A stretch of DNA of 64,000 bases from Aurantiacibacter sp. MUD11 (GTDB taxonomy: Bacteria; Pseudomonadota; Alphaproteobacteria; Sphingomonadales; Sphingomonadaceae). The notes under the pieces were generated by a model. It searched no databases. It had not been told where the DNA came from and saw only the letters and a program-made list of their open reading frames with translations. Numbering within the stretch: position 1 is the stretch's first letter; the number at the start of each line of letters is the position of its first letter. Both the position numbers and the translations under genes were made by a program. The stretch lies in assembly GCF_026967575.1 (NCBI RefSeq), contig NZ_CP114054.1:1736001-1800000 (forward strand), written 5' to 3'. Shown here piece after piece: positions 1 to 8,258 of this stretch.

Positions 1-150
1 CAGGACTACCAGACCAGCGACGCGCAGATCTGGGCCTGCGGCGACATGCGGCGCGGACAGTCGCTGGTCGTCTGGGCCATCCGCGAAGGCCGCCAGTGCG
101 CCGCCGCCGTGGACGAGGCATTGATGGGGGCGACCCAGCTGCCGCGCTGA
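1..150 (+). CDS. gltD: Glutamate synthase small subunit, C-terminal end (partial)
   Basis: Only the last 49 codons lie in the window; the gene enters from the left and stops at 148-150. The visible peptide contains [18 protein letters not shown] followed by AVDEALMG, the conserved C-terminal tail of the FAD/NADPH-binding small subunit of glutamate synthase (GOGAT beta), which passes electrons from NADPH to the large subunit for making glutamate from glutamine and 2-oxoglutarate. The same tail occurs in related flavoprotein reductases, but the [16 protein letters not shown] sequence is most typical of GltD. Nothing can be said about its start. Confidence 0.85.
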   Translation, partial: QDYQTSDAQIWACGDMRRGQSLVVWAIREGRQCAAAVDEALMGATQLPR

Positions 151-287
151 TCCAGCAGACGACAGCTGATGGGCGACAGGCGGACATTCGGTCTTCCCCG
201 TTTTCTTCGCTTGCTCGATGCGGCGGGCAGGACGGCTGAGATGGAAGGCTTGTGCCAGCCGATGTGCTGGGCCAACAATCAACGCTG

Positions 288-1745
288 ATGGCGCGACGTC
301 AGATCATCATAGTCGGTGGCGGCTTTAGTGGCGCATCGGCGGCTGTTCAGTTGGTTCGCAAGATTGCCGACCCCCTGGCGGTCACCATTGTAGAACCATC
401 GCCGGTAATCGGCCCTGGCCTCGCCTACAGCACCGATGACCCATCCTTTCGCCTCAACGCCATTTCTGGTGTGCACTCGATCGATGTCGCGGACCCGGGC
501 CATTTCACCCGCTGGTGCGAGGATCAGGGTCTGATGGGGAGCGATCCGGAAGCCCGCCTTCCGAACGGAGAAGCCTTCATCCGCCGCCGGGATTTTCGCA
601 GATATCTCGCCGAAACAGTGCAGTCTCACGCTCTGCAACCGAACGGCTCGACTATCACCCATGTCCGGAGCAGGGCCGACGATCTTCACCTCATGGATGA
701 AGGCGTGGAGGTGTCGCTCGACAACGGCAACAGCATCGTCTCTGACGCGGTGATCCTGGCAGTTGGTAACGCACCTTTGCGTCGGCCTGATTGGACAAAA
801 GGCGGCACGGAAGGACATCCGGGACTGATCCCTGACCCCCTGCGCAGAGGCCTTGATACCATCAAGCCCGATGCAAGGGTGCTGGTCGTTGGCGCCGGCC
901 TCACCGCACTCGACATTATCGCCAGCCTCCTCGCTCGCGGACATAGCGGGCCGATCAAGGCAATTTCTCGCCGGGGCCTGCGACCGCAACCGCAAGCACC
1001 GCGTATCTTCGCCCCGCAGGCGGACCCTCCAGAGCCACCGGTCGTTCCGCTGGATCTTCTGGAAGGCGAACTCCCCGATTATGCAGCCGCAGAAAGCCTG
1101 ACCGCGTTGAGGCTGCTGCGCGACATGAGGAGGCACGCTGCCGAGACGAAGGCGGACGGACTGGGATGGCAAGCGGGCTTTGACGCCGTATCGCTACCCC
1201 TGTCGCGGATATGGCCCAGGCTGCCGGTGGAAGAGAAGCGACGTGTCTTGCGGCACTTGCGACCGTTCTATGACGCACATCGCTTTCGCACTCCGCCAAT
1301 GACCGACCTCGCGGTACAAGCGAGCGAGGGTTCGGGCCAGGTTTCCTTCCGCAAGGCAGCACTCGACAGTCTGGATACTCAACCGGACGAGCAGCTGGTC
1401 GCAAACCTGCGAATGGCTGATGGGCAGGTCATTCCCGAGACATTTGACGCAGTGATAAATTGCACCGGTTTCGACACCTCCCGAGCGATAAGGCACAATC
1501 CCATCCTGGACAGTCTCCATGACCAGGGAATGATTTCACCCCACCCTACAGGTCTTGGAATCGTCACCGATGCCGAGAACCGTGTCCTGGCCCCAGGTGG
1601 CGCGAGCATACCGCAGATACGCGCTATAGGTCCCATCACGACTGGAGTTTTCGGAGACCCGCTCGGCGTCTTCTTCATCTCTGCCCAGATCCATCGGCTG
1701 ATACCGGGTTTGGCTCGGGATCTTGACGTCAAGCTACTGAGCTAG
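288..1745 (+). CDS. FAD/NAD(P)-binding protein (NAD_binding_9 type)
   Basis: A 485-residue flavoprotein-like protein. It opens with a dinucleotide-binding Rossmann motif, GGGFSGASAA at about residues 10-19, and has a second one, VVGAGLTALDI, near residue 205, plus NCTGFD in the last quarter. This matches the family of FAD/NAD(P)-binding proteins related to HcrB-like and amino-acid hydroxylating flavoproteins whose substrates are mostly unknown. I chose the ATG at 288 because it sits just before the nucleotide-binding motif; an upstream GTG at 252 in the same frame would add 12 residues. It follows gltD after 137 bases and converges on the protease gene. The reaction cannot be told from sequence. 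Confidence 0.8.
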   Translation: MARRQIIIVGGGFSGASAAVQLVRKIADPLAVTIVEPSPVIGPGLAYSTDDPSFRLNAISGVHSIDVADPGHFTRWCEDQGLMGSDPEARLPNGEAFIRRRDFRRYLAETVQSHALQPNGSTITHVRSRADDLHLMDEGVEVSLDNGNSIVSDAVILAVGNAPLRRPDWTKGGTEGHPGLIPDPLRRGLDTIKPDARVLVVGAGLTALDIIASLLARGHSGPIKAISRRGLRPQPQAPRIFAPQADPPEPPVVPLDLLEGELPDYAAAESLTALRLLRDMRRHAAETKADGLGWQAGFDAVSLPLSRIWPRLPVEEKRRVLRHLRPFYDAHRFRTPPMTDLAVQASEGSGQVSFRKAALDSLDTQPDEQLVANLRMADGQVIPETFDAVINCTGFDTSRAIRHNPILDSLHDQGMISPHPTGLGIVTDAENRVLAPGGASIPQIRAIGPITTGVFGDPLGVFFISAQIHRLIPGLARDLDVKLLS

Positions 1746-1839
1746 GGCTGGCCAGATTTGATGTCCGGTTGCTGGGTCGCAGACCAGCCTTTGGCGTAAC
1801 CGGCTGGCCACACGGGGTGACACCTGGGGAGAGCCCGTC

Positions 1840-3435
1840 CTAGCAGGCCCGCCAGCCAGAGACGTCGCAGGCCCAAGTCATCAGGTAGTTGTCGCGGGAC
1901 ACCTCCCTCGCCCTGCGGATCCAGTCCCGGTAGTATCCAACGTCGGTAAAGATCTTCGGCGTCCCCTCCAGCCCGCAGCCGGCGCCATAGGAGACAATCC
2001 CGACCAACTCTCGCCTGCCGCGGTTCACCAGAACCAGCGGGCCGCCACTGTCACCACGACAACTGTCGACGCCTTCGATCGAGCTTGCGCACAGCTGTCC
2101 GGGCCAGATCGTAATGCCATCCAGTGCGCCATCGTTGCCGCAGGTACTGGGATCATGCAGGTACAGGTCGCCTTGCTGAAGGATGCGAGAATATCGCTGC
2201 GGACGGCCGGAAATATCCCTGTTCAACGTCGCATTATAGGTCCGGCCAGTCAGGCCCCAGCCGGTGAGCATCAACGGTGTGATCAGGCGACTGTCGCGAT
2301 ATGGGGCGCGGGGCACCGCTGCGGTCCGTATGCCGGACGAACCAACTTCACCCGATAGCCGCAACAGCGCGATGTCATGGCGATAGTCGCTGTCGCGCCC
2401 AGTATATCCGGCATGAATCACGGCTGCTGAAATCTCGAACTCCCGCCCGCCCGTTTCGGCATCGGTCGCACCAAGACGAACCCTCATCAGCTCGCGCAAG
2501 TCCCGGCCGCCCCATCCTTCCAGGCAGTGCGCGGCCGTAACGACCCAGTTGTCGCCGAGATAGACACCTCCGCACACGTGGCGGTTCTCCCAGTCGGGCA
2601 GATATTCGCCGTAAATTTCGAGCTCGGCCCGTCGAAATCGCGGCGTCGTCCACAGAGCCAGGCCTGCTTCCGACCGGATAAGCTGTGCTTGCCACGGTGC
2701 ATCGCCCGGGCGGACGTCTTGACCATTGGTGAGGCGACCTATCGGCCTGTTCCAGCCCTCCATGAAGGCCAAGACCGCAGGCGAGCACTGCGGGGCAGCG
2801 GCTTCCTCCCAGTCGACTCCGCTGGGTTCACCAATTCGTGTGCCGATCACGCTTCCAAGCAGTTGCCCGACTTCTTCGTCAGGCATGGGCTCCGGCAAGC
2901 TTTCGGATTCGACACCCGGATAGGCAGGATCGGGACAAGCGGCATAGGGCCCTGCCACGAACAGGGCCCAGGCCACTTCCGGCGGCGTGACCTGCGCGGC
3001 GTAGGTGCCCAGAGCGTCCCACCGACGCGGCTCCCGGCTGGTCGCTGCATCAACCAACCGCCACCGATTGCCGCCCAGATAACTGAGGAACTCGATGAGG
3101 GCAGACACTTCTGCGGGTTCCATCCTCAGCAGCGCGGCTGCGAAAATCCCGCGTTCGCCAACCGGCAACTGGTCCGACATGTCGAGCAAGGCCGCGCGCT
3201 CATACATGGCGAGGTCTGCGTATAGAGCGACGAACAGTTCCTGTTCGTCTGCGTCCAGCTCCGCCATGAGCCAGCCATAGGAATACTCTTCGGCATTCGG
3301 CAGTTCGTAATGGCGCGCCCAGGACTGGCTATGCTCGGTTTCCTCAGGCGTCGCTTCCTGGGCCTGCACATCCGGCGATAATCCGACCGAGGCGAGCGAC
3401 ATCAGCGCCGCGAAACCCATTCGATGCGCCAGCAT
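1840..3435 (-). CDS. Secreted trypsin-like serine protease (S1) with long N-terminal region
   Basis: A 531-residue exported protein. The first 26 residues form a signal peptide ending near VQAQ. Residues about 27-235 are an acidic, mostly helical region I do not recognise. The S1 domain follows: VVTAAHC with catalytic His303, HDIALL with Asp354, and DSCRGDSGGP with Ser463. Asp457, six residues before the catalytic Ser, is in the specificity-pocket position that in trypsin gives preference for Lys/Arg. The N-terminal region may act as a propeptide or a targeting domain (inference). It converges with the FAD gene and is on the same strand as the lipoprotein gene upstream, 100 bases away. Confidence 0.88.
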   Translation of the reverse strand: MLAHRMGFAALMSLASVGLSPDVQAQEATPEETEHSQSWARHYELPNAEEYSYGWLMAELDADEQELFVALYADLAMYERAALLDMSDQLPVGERGIFAAALLRMEPAEVSALIEFLSYLGGNRWRLVDAATSREPRRWDALGTYAAQVTPPEVAWALFVAGPYAACPDPAYPGVESESLPEPMPDEEVGQLLGSVIGTRIGEPSGVDWEEAAAPQCSPAVLAFMEGWNRPIGRLTNGQDVRPGDAPWQAQLIRSEAGLALWTTPRFRRAELEIYGEYLPDWENRHVCGGVYLGDNWVVTAAHCLEGWGGRDLRELMRVRLGATDAETGGREFEISAAVIHAGYTGRDSDYRHDIALLRLSGEVGSSGIRTAAVPRAPYRDSRLITPLMLTGWGLTGRTYNATLNRDISGRPQRYSRILQQGDLYLHDPSTCGNDGALDGITIWPGQLCASSIEGVDSCRGDSGGPLVLVNRGRRELVGIVSYGAGCGLEGTPKIFTDVGYYRDWIRRAREVSRDNYLMTWACDVSGWRAC

Positions 3436-3535
3436 GCTCCGGCCTCCTCAAGTGACTGTCACGATCCGGATTACGGTCTGATGCTGGCGGCTGGCACAAA
3501 TTGCATGCCTGCCGCCAGATCAATTTGGACAGCTG

Positions 3536-3796
3536 TTATCCTGCCGGACGAGGCCCGCGCGGATCGGTGTTGGGATCGACCGAGGCCTCCGGCTCCTGAC
3601 CGCTCTCTTCGCCTTCGGCATCCATGCCATCCGCACCGTCGTCGGCAATCATGACGTCCTCGACCGGCGTTTCCGGCAGGTTCACCTCCACGCCTTCGTC
3701 TTCTTCGACGACAGCCTGTTCCTCTGCCGCATCGCCGCAGGCGACCAAAGTCAGCGACAGTGCGCTGCCCATCGCGACCAAAACGATCTTCTTCAT
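3536..3796 (-). CDS. Small acidic lipoprotein
   Basis: An 86-residue predicted lipoprotein. MKKIVLVAMGSALSLTLVAC is a typical signal with lipobox LVAC; the Cys would be lipidated. The remainder is rich in Glu, Asp and Pro and has no recognisable fold. I chose the ATG at 3796 because an AGGGGG ribosome-binding site lies about nine bases upstream; the in-frame ATG at 3805 is too close to that site. It lies 31 bases after the TIR-TPR gene on the same strand and may be the last gene of that operon. Function unknown. Confidence 0.75.
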   Translation of the reverse strand: MKKIVLVAMGSALSLTLVACGDAAEEQAVVEEDEGVEVNLPETPVEDVMIADDGADGMDAEGEESGQEPEASVDPNTDPRGPRPAG

Positions 3797-3827
3797 CCGT
3801 TGCATCCCCCTGTTGTTCAGCCCCGGC

Positions 3828-5747
3828 CTAGGCTTCCAGACCGAGACGACCGAGAATTGCCGCAAATCTTGGGTCTTGTCGAATCGGATCAAACAGCGGC
3901 TCGGCACCGCAGATGGCGACGCCGGGGTCGGAATTCTCCAATCCCGTTTCAAGCGCATCGAGAGCCGCTTCATTTTCGCCCCAGACAGCAAGCACTTGCG
4001 CCTGTTGGTAGATGCTGTTCTCGCCGTGGGACGTAATCATTTCGTCAAGCCGCGCCCTGGCAGCTTCACGTCCCTCAAGCCGGTCTTCCACCATGGCCAG
4101 GCCGCGAAGGCGCTCCAGGGCGTATGGCTCGGACCGAAAGTGTTCGCGGGCGGCCTCGAAGTCTCCGTCGAGGAAAGCAATATCGCCCAGGCTTGCATGT
4201 ACCGTGCTGATGTCCTCGTTGAGCACCAGGGCCTGGTTGGCGGCAGACTTGGCACCATCGAGCTCTCGCGCCAGATAGTGCACGAAGGCGGATGTGCGAT
4301 AAACCTGCGCATTGAGCGGATCGAGCCGTTGCGCGCGAGCGATCGAGGTCTTCGCATCGTCGAACTCGGTCAGGTAGGCGGAAAACTGTGCGAAAGCGCC
4401 GAGGATCTGGGCATTGCCGAACCCCAGGTCAAAGCTGGTTTGGTACGGTTCGCGCGCACCGCGCAAATCCAGGCTGTTGAGCAGTATCAGGCCAAGGGCA
4501 GCGTGCCCTTCCGGAGCATTGGGGGCCAATTCGATGGCCCGTCGGGCAGCGACTGCCGCGCGCCGCTTGTAATCGGAAAGCTCCTCTCCGGCCGTGTAAG
4601 TCGCGCCAACGATCATCAGCGCCCAGCCATATGTTGCATGGCCCACCGCATAGGCCGGATCGATGGCTATCGCCCGCTCGAATTCGCGCAGGGCTTCGCG
4701 GTCAGTCTCTTCGCTTGCGGCGAGACGGAAGAGTGACAATCCCTGCAGGTAATGATCGAGCGCCTCGCTGGAGTCCGTACCGCCGGGGCGCTGGGTGATT
4801 GCGACGTCGAGATCGTCCGCAGCAAAAAGCGCGTCCACGACGCTTGTCGCCAATTCGCGGTGCAGCTCCAACGTGTTGTCCGGCGGCCTCTCGAACACCT
4901 GTGACCAGGCGTCGAAGCCGGTGGTCACATCAACAAGCCGCGCGGTAATCCGCAGCAGGTCAGCCGACCGCCTGACGGAACCTTCCAGTACGAAAGCCAC
5001 CCCCAGGCGCTCGGCGATCGCTTCCAGCCCTTCGTTGCTTTCCTCGAAAATGCGCGAGGAAGTCTCGGCCGCGACCAGCAGCTGCGGGTTCAGGCTCAGG
5101 GTAACGCGCAATTCCTCCGCCAGGCCGGCCGAAAAGTAGTCTTGCGTCTCGTCGCCACTCAGGTTGCGAAAGGGCAGAACCGCGATGCTGTTCGTCGCCG
5201 CGGCGGGGGCAAAGGCATCGAATTTCCACAGGGTCCAGCCACCAAGTGCCGCAAGTGCGCCGCCGCCCGCCAGCAGCGCATTCCTGCGCGAGATCCCGGG
5301 GAACCGAGGGGCATGCTCAATTGGCGGGATTGCCCGGCCTCGCAAGTCGGCAACGGCCTGGAGCAACTGGCCGGCGACCGGCTCTTGCGCCTTGCCCTTC
5401 CACCCGGAGAAGTCGATGGCCTGGATCTGGCGAAACCCGAGCGGTGCCATGCTTCCATCCAGCGAAACCGGAACCAGGCAATTGCGGTCCCGACCGCTCA
5501 TCGCCTCGTCACGAACCCAGTTCGAGGCAATGGATGTCTGGGTCCACAAGACGACGACGGCCTTGGCACTTTCCAGGGCCTCTTCGGTACTGTCGAGATA
5601 TTGGCTGCCGGGCTTCAGCTCTCCGTCCCACCAGACGTTGAGCCCGGCATCCTGCAGCAGCTTGATGACTTGCATCGCCTGCTTCTGGTCAGCGCGTGAA
5701 TAGCTGACGAAGACTTCGGTTTCGCTGGCCTCCCTCCAATCGCTCAT
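3828..5747 (-). CDS. TIR domain protein with membrane segment, TolB_N-like domain and TPR repeats
   Basis: A 639-residue protein. Residues about 10-135 form a TIR domain starting EVFVSYSRAD, with WVRDE placing Glu81 at the position of the catalytic glutamate of NAD-cleaving TIR enzymes. A hydrophobic segment at about 157-174, preceded by Arg-Arg, probably crosses the inner membrane. Residues about 186-310 match the TolB N-terminal/FlgO-like module (SIAVLPFRNLSGD, VLEGSVRR) that in other bacteria is joined to CadC-type DNA-binding or nucleotide-cyclase domains. TPR-like helices fill about 340-620. The TIR would be cytoplasmic and the TPR part periplasmic if the single segment is real. It lies 74 bases downstream of the SLOG-like membrane protein, same strand, suggesting co-transcription. 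Confidence 0.85.
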   Translation of the reverse strand: MSDWREASETEVFVSYSRADQKQAMQVIKLLQDAGLNVWWDGELKPGSQYLDSTEEALESAKAVVVLWTQTSIASNWVRDEAMSGRDRNCLVPVSLDGSMAPLGFRQIQAIDFSGWKGKAQEPVAGQLLQAVADLRGRAIPPIEHAPRFPGISRRNALLAGGGALAALGGWTLWKFDAFAPAAATNSIAVLPFRNLSGDETQDYFSAGLAEELRVTLSLNPQLLVAAETSSRIFEESNEGLEAIAERLGVAFVLEGSVRRSADLLRITARLVDVTTGFDAWSQVFERPPDNTLELHRELATSVVDALFAADDLDVAITQRPGGTDSSEALDHYLQGLSLFRLAASEETDREALREFERAIAIDPAYAVGHATYGWALMIVGATYTAGEELSDYKRRAAVAARRAIELAPNAPEGHAALGLILLNSLDLRGAREPYQTSFDLGFGNAQILGAFAQFSAYLTEFDDAKTSIARAQRLDPLNAQVYRTSAFVHYLARELDGAKSAANQALVLNEDISTVHASLGDIAFLDGDFEAAREHFRSEPYALERLRGLAMVEDRLEGREAARARLDEMITSHGENSIYQQAQVLAVWGENEAALDALETGLENSDPGVAICGAEPLFDPIRQDPRFAAILGRLGLEA

Positions 5748-5821
5748 CGCCGAAGTCCCTTTGCCCGCGAGCCCGTCAGAACGTTACCGCAACCCGGCGC
5801 CAAGGGTCAAAAGCCCTTGCA

Positions 5822-7762
5822 TCATGCCGGTAGTGAAATGTGCTTGCCGCTGAAGACCGCCTGCCAGTTCTCCAGCTCCTCGATCACGATCTGATCGACC
5901 GCATGGGCCAACTCGCTGACTGTAGCGAAGGAAATCGCATGGTCGGCGCCTCCCAGCAGAAGACCGATGCGTTCGTCGACCTGTTCAAGCTTCCCTGCGG
6001 TCGCTTGCGAGATGGCCGCGAAGCGTTCGAAATCGGCGAAGAAACGGATGCCGGCGATACTGGCACCCAGAGTTGGGAAAGCGATGCCGCAGAAGGTCAG
6101 CGTCATCGAAATCGCGGTCGGCCACGCATAGGGGAGCAGCCCAAGAGCCGCTCCTGCCTTCAGCGCAAGGTAGAGCGACACCGAAAGGATGGCGAGGATG
6201 AACAGGCCTTCTGCAATCTTGTCGAGCCGGCGATTTACGTTGAGCAAGCGACTGGCCTTGGCGGAGTGATAGGAGCGCTGCTGCTCGACATGTGGTTGCA
6301 GCAACCCGCTCAAGGCGGTTCGCAGATAGTCGCGATCAAGCGCGAGATGCGGCAGGCCAACCGCTCTCAGGCTGTGCTTGCTGTAGTGCTCGGGCCAGGC
6401 GCTTCCCTCGCTGCGCGGCCATCTCCCGGCGGGACGGGAAATGCCCAGCAAGGACATGATCGGCCCATGCCGCAGGTATTCGGCGACCCGGCGCGTTTCG
6501 AACCAGCGGGCATGCCATTTATGGCGCTTGCCGATGATCGTGATGAAGACGATCATGAGCAGCAGCAGCAATTCTGCGCTCGCGAACAGCCATTTGTGGT
6601 CAGCCAGTCCGAGCGGCAGATAGGCTGCACCAATGATCACCGCGAAGGCAGCAAGGATGAAATTCAGGCACATCCCGCTGCGATATGCATCCGAAAGCCA
6701 GCTGGATATTCCATCAGCCCAGGCAAATTGCGGAATCACCCCTCCAAGAATGCCGCTGAGCTGCCTCTGGTCCACATTGGGCAGGCGCTTGGCTGCCTGT
6801 ACCAGCCCTGCGGCACTGCCCTCGGCAATCTCGTCCGGCCGCTCGTACTTGGTGACCAGCCTGGTGCCATCCCTCGCATCGCTGCCAAAGGCCCTCTCGA
6901 TGCCCCGGTAGAGCGCCCACAGGCGGCTGCTCCGAAGATGCCACTGCTCCCGGTCAATCTTCGATACCATGTCTGGCGACGTCAGCCCCACGGCAGTGTC
7001 GATGATGCCGTGCAACTGCTCCAAGTCATGCAGCCGACCTCCGAACATGTCTTCGGGACGAGACAGGATGGACCAGACTTCCGGCTGTGAAGGATCGATC
7101 AACAGCACGGGCGTCCCCATGTTGAGGGCCGTCCTTACCGTATGGCCAGTGCCGCCGCGCAGATTCGAGATCTTTCCATCCCAGACTGCCAACAGGAGGT
7201 CAGCCCGTTCGATCATGACGCGCCCGGCCAAGGCCACCTGGTCGTTACTCTGCGTTTCGAAAGCGCTCCGCCTCTCAACGTCGTCTGGGTGCTGGAGCAT
7301 CGACAGATACAGCTCCGCGATGTCCTCGTCGCGATCTGCCAGTTCGAAAACGCGTGCCTGCGCCAACAGCTGGTCGAGATGCGCCGATCGGCCGGCCAGG
7401 TCCTGATCTCGGACGGCTTCGCCATTCAGCAACGCCTTTGCCTCATCCGGCGATGCCGGGTGCAGGTTGATCGCAGCATTGAGTGCGCGACCGAAAGGCA
7501 ATGGTATGGCGAGCTCCCAGCCTCTGGCGAGCGCGGCTTCAGAGGTGATCTGGTCGATCCCATCGGCCATCAGATTGTGCAGGATGACGGGGCCAAGATC
7601 ATCGCGTGCGGCATCAAGGCGGGCGTCGATCTGCTCGAACAGGCTGATAAGAGCCTTCTCGACCGCCGGCAGGTTTGCCTTGAGCTGGGCATTGTTCCGA
7701 CGGTGCCCCGTCACCGCCAAAGACAATTGTCGTGGAGCCAGTTCAGGCTTTTGTATCTTCAC
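5822..7762 (-). CDS. SLOG-like nucleotide-binding protein with four membrane segments (DUF4231/SLATT-like)
   Basis: A 646-residue protein. The N-terminal third resembles SLOG-type Rossmann sensors: AVTGHRR at 16-22, ADGIDQITSEAALARGWE at 66-83 and GGTGHTVRTALNMGTPVLLID at about 203-223. Two hydrophobic pairs follow, at about 364-383/391-410 and 518-536/548-570; the sequence after the first pair, WFETRRVAEYLR, is of the kind found in SLATT/DUF4231 two-helix effector modules. Such proteins are known or predicted to sense a nucleotide-derived signal and open or damage the membrane. It is the first gene of a probable operon with the TIR protein. The family assignment is by motif only, so the effector role is inference. 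Confidence 0.7.
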   Translation of the reverse strand: MKIQKPELAPRQLSLAVTGHRRNNAQLKANLPAVEKALISLFEQIDARLDAARDDLGPVILHNLMADGIDQITSEAALARGWELAIPLPFGRALNAAINLHPASPDEAKALLNGEAVRDQDLAGRSAHLDQLLAQARVFELADRDEDIAELYLSMLQHPDDVERRSAFETQSNDQVALAGRVMIERADLLLAVWDGKISNLRGGTGHTVRTALNMGTPVLLIDPSQPEVWSILSRPEDMFGGRLHDLEQLHGIIDTAVGLTSPDMVSKIDREQWHLRSSRLWALYRGIERAFGSDARDGTRLVTKYERPDEIAEGSAAGLVQAAKRLPNVDQRQLSGILGGVIPQFAWADGISSWLSDAYRSGMCLNFILAAFAVIIGAAYLPLGLADHKWLFASAELLLLLMIVFITIIGKRHKWHARWFETRRVAEYLRHGPIMSLLGISRPAGRWPRSEGSAWPEHYSKHSLRAVGLPHLALDRDYLRTALSGLLQPHVEQQRSYHSAKASRLLNVNRRLDKIAEGLFILAILSVSLYLALKAGAALGLLPYAWPTAISMTLTFCGIAFPTLGASIAGIRFFADFERFAAISQATAGKLEQVDERIGLLLGGADHAISFATVSELAHAVDQIVIEELENWQAVFSGKHISLPA

Positions 7763-8000
7763 GGAGCGCTGCCTTTAGCCAAGAGCCGAAGCTTAACTCG
7801 CTTGATTGCACCAGTCTACTTCGGGGCGCCAGGGGCGCACTCGACGATCCGGCTCGCCATGGGCTTCCTCGGTTTGCGGAAGCAGCGGAATACCGCAGAC
7901 TGCCGGGAATCGCATGGTCCGTCCTCCCGGCCGGCGAGGAAGATCCGAGTAGAGGCCGAAGAGTCTTCAAACTGTAACATTGGCAGCGTCGTATCGACAC

Positions 8001-8234
8001 ATGCCAAGCTTCCGATTCTGCCTCGAGGGCAAGTGCTCCCCCGCTCGCGGTATCGCGTTGGACCTGCCTGACGAATCGGTGATCGCGCTGGTGGCAAAGC
8101 AGGCCGCGCGGCAGATGGCTTCACGCGAACTGGAAGCCGGGCAGCTGTCCCTGGCAAGGCACCTGGTCGTGTTCGACAGCGACGATGCCGAGGTCGCGCG
8201 CTTCCCGCTCTCCGACTTCGTGTTCGTCGGCTAG
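8001..8234 (+). CDS. DUF6894-like small protein
   Basis: A 77-residue protein starting MPSFRFCLEG. The layout (short beta strand, a Pro-Asp turn at LDLPDESVIALVAKQAAR, a helix with MASRELEAGQ, then RHLVVFDSDD) resembles the DUF6894 family, common in multiple copies in alphaproteobacteria and of unknown role. The ATG at 8001 fits the family start; a TTG at 7980 is an alternative. It is divergent from the SLOG-like gene and converges on the acyltransferase gene 24 bases away. Confidence 0.6.
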   Translation: MPSFRFCLEGKCSPARGIALDLPDESVIALVAKQAARQMASRELEAGQLSLARHLVVFDSDDAEVARFPLSDFVFVG

Positions 8235-8258
8235 GTCCAGCTTGCCCGGACAGCCACC

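Noticed and set aside
3624..4736. 370-codon plus-strand frame opposite the TIR-TPR gene
   Set aside because: Antisense to recognised TPR sequence and without any domain.
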